DNA of 7,030 nucleotides from an uncultured Christensenellaceae bacterium (GTDB lineage Bacteria; Bacillota; Clostridia; Christensenellales; Borkfalkiaceae): contig CAJUMW010000021.1 of assembly GCA_910587625.1 (NCBI GenBank), forward strand, positions 19,763 to 26,792, in the 5' to 3' direction. A program made the translations under genes and the position numbers. How positions within the stretch are numbered: position 1 is the first letter of the stretch; every line of letters starts with the position of its first letter. This document shows, in pieces, positions 6,354-7,030 of the stretch. The notes beneath the pieces are model-generated. The model searched no databases, was not told where the DNA came from, and saw only the letters and a program-made list of their open reading frames with translations.

Positions 6354-6500
6354 TTATTTTCTTTGCTTATTTCTTTCATTAAAAGCTAATAGCAAAGTTT
6401 CCATAATAATTCTTATAACCTTGCTTGTCTTTTCAAATAAACCTATCCATAAGTTTTTGCTTAAAACTTCGCTTAATGCTTGCAACCAAGTATTTATCAT
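6354..6500 (-). CDS. Possible small protein of 48 residues, unrecognised
   Basis: This is a short open frame in the otherwise gene-poor right part. It starts at ATG 6500, with a GGTGG ribosome-like site 5 bases upstream. Its ATG overlaps the TGA of a preceding minus-strand open frame ending FKEQIEQIFREFRWIE, giving the ATGA overlap common in operons. The product would have a mixed amphipathic and hydrophobic middle (about 17-40, including KNLWIGLFEK and IRIIMETLLLAF) and a basic tail (NERNKQRK), so a small membrane-associated peptide is conceivable. I do not recognise a family. It lies next to a degraded permease gene, so it may itself be the remnant of a longer gene. Coding status is uncertain. 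Confidence 0.35.
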   Translation of the reverse strand: MINTWLQALSEVLSKNLWIGLFEKTSKVIRIIMETLLLAFNERNKQRK

Positions 6501-6549
6501 TCTATCCACCGGAATTCTCTAAATATCTGCTCAATTTGTTCCTTGAACA

Positions 6550-6863
6550 CGTAACTCCGCTTGAAATCCCTGCCATTGTAAAGCCCATAAATATAGGTAT
6601 TGACGAACAAGAGCAGTTCTTTCGGCAGGAAAGTAACTTTGAATATATGATACCATAAAGATTAATAGGCACAACAAAACCATTATTTTGATAGTATCTT
6701 AAATAAAGAATTGTATTGCGCCGCCCCAAAGGGTTGACATAAATTCCTCGTCGAACATACCTGTAAACGCCATTCCTACAAACATATTCAGCCATAATAT
6801 TAACATAAAAATAAAGCCGAACAGGTTATGCACCCATTCGGCCCTGACTGATATTATGAAATT
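6550..6863 (-). pseudogene. Decayed permease of the YraQ/ArsP_1 (DUF318, UPF0718) family
   Basis: Translated on the minus strand, this stretch matches the N-terminal third of a YraQ-like membrane permease of about 300 or more residues, but it is broken. One frame reads EWVHNLFGFIFML and later WGGAIQFFI, then TAA (6699-6701) where the family has Tyr, and continues in the same frame DTIKIMVLLCLLIFMVSYIQ-SYFPAERT, a family signature. At about 6615-6618 the frame shifts and resumes at CSCSSIPIFMGF-TMAGISSGVT, the family's conserved Cys-Ser motif. About 25 residues that normally lie between ERT and CSCSS are missing, which fits a deletion. Homology ends at GVT (6550), and all later transmembrane segments are absent. 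No start codon with a good ribosome site is clear, and an in-frame TAA at 6864-6866 bounds the frame upstream. Relatives are linked to export of arsenicals or other small molecules. This copy cannot be functional. Family identity rests on motif recall, not a search. Confidence 0.75.
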
Positions 6864-6951
6864 TTAATCAATAATTTTTTTCGTTGACTTGCGATTTTCT
6901 TTGTGCTACGACCGACTGCCGAAAGGCAAAAATTAGGGGGATTATTTTAAT

Positions 6952-7030
6952 TTGGCAATAAAAAAACTACCCGAACCCATTTGTCTGAAACAAAGGTGTT
7001 CGGATAGTTACCGGTTGGTGACCCTGCACC
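6952..7030 (+). CDS. Possible start of an unrecognised gene, truncated by window edge
   Basis: A frame starting at TTG 6952 stays open through the window end (26 codons: MAIKKLPEPICLKQRC, then SDSYRLVTLH). A purine-rich AGGGGG site (6935-6940) lies 11 bases upstream, and TAG at 6934-6936 blocks any earlier in-frame start. A weak TTGACT (6884-6889) with a poor -10 lies further upstream. No family is recognised. The same bases form a hairpin that reads better as a minus-strand terminator, so this frame may be accidental. Confidence 0.3.
   Translation, partial: MAIKKLPEPICLKQRCSDSYRLVTLH
6960..7009 (-). terminator. Probable minus-strand terminator for a gene beyond the right edge
   Basis: Read on the minus strand, 7009-6965 folds into a long imperfect hairpin. 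Twelve outer pairs include one U-G wobble, then two mismatches flank a C-G pair, then five inner pairs close a UUCAG loop. Seven T residues follow (6966-6960). The mismatched outer pair is a tolerated U-G wobble only in the minus-strand RNA and is C/A in the plus-strand RNA, so the minus-strand reading is favoured. The gene it would terminate is not in the window. Confidence 0.6.

Noticed and set aside
6343..6360. AAAATAAA-CT-TTTATTTT inverted repeat
   Set aside because: It is made almost only of A and T with no real loop, and is expected by chance in this A/T-rich stretch.
6361..6397. CTTTGCT...AGCAAAG inverted repeat
   Set aside because: The 7-bp arms are separated by 23 bases and lie inside the small open frame. 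It is not distinguishable from chance.
6292..6658. Two plus-strand open frames of 76-77 codons (6292-6522 and 6425-6658)
   Set aside because: They run antisense to the permease remnant and to the small minus-strand frame, and lack ribosome sites. The first starts inside the terminator stem.
6502..6795. A 97-codon minus-strand frame as an intact small gene
   Set aside because: Only its middle (CSCSSIPIFMGF region) resembles a protein family. Its N-terminal part is an out-of-frame reading of the permease remnant, so it is part of the pseudogene and not a separate gene.

Overview
This 7,030-base window looks like chromosomal DNA of a low-to-moderate GC, anaerobic Firmicute, probably of the class Clostridia. 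The reasons are the A/T-rich intergenic DNA, near-consensus sigma-A promoters, strong AGGAG-type ribosome binding sites, TTG/GTG starts, and a rubrerythrin, which is a typical anaerobe peroxide-defence enzyme. The assignment is inferred from gene content and style, not from a marker gene.

Layout. The left edge (2-640, +) holds the C-terminal two thirds of a ROK-family sugar kinase, closed by a strong hairpin terminator (654-695). Converging on it is a two-gene minus-strand unit, rubrerythrin (1551-2087) followed by an aldo/keto reductase (698-1534). It is driven by a textbook promoter (TTGACA, 17 bp, extended TATAAT) overlaid with dyad symmetry that could be an operator. Upstream on the same strand is a LysR-type regulator (2279-3148). 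Its promoter overlaps a divergent promoter for a plus-strand cluster: two short chromate-transporter-family proteins with overlapping reading frames (3305-3895 and 3882-4454), then a Na+/phosphate-cotransporter-family protein with a C-terminal PhoU-like domain (4568-6241). A long hairpin follows (6258-6293). The arrangement suggests one LysR-controlled anion-transport module.

From about 6,294 to the right edge no intact gene of normal size is present. The minus strand carries a decayed permease of the YraQ/ArsP_1 (DUF318) family (about 6550-6863): a clean homologous frame broken by a TAA nonsense codon, an internal frameshifting deletion and a missing C-terminal half. Just beyond the break is a 48-codon open frame (6354-6500) whose start overlaps the stop of another short open frame in an ATGA arrangement. 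At the edge, a wobble-paired hairpin with a seven-T tail reads as a minus-strand terminator for a gene outside the window. The same bases also carry a possible plus-strand gene start (6952 onward).

No rRNA, tRNA, CRISPR array, complete insertion sequence or prophage gene was seen. I found no clearly new multi-gene system. The most interesting items are the LysR/CHR-pair/Na-Pi neighbourhood, the operator-like symmetry at the rubrerythrin promoter, and the degraded permease locus with its fused junction.
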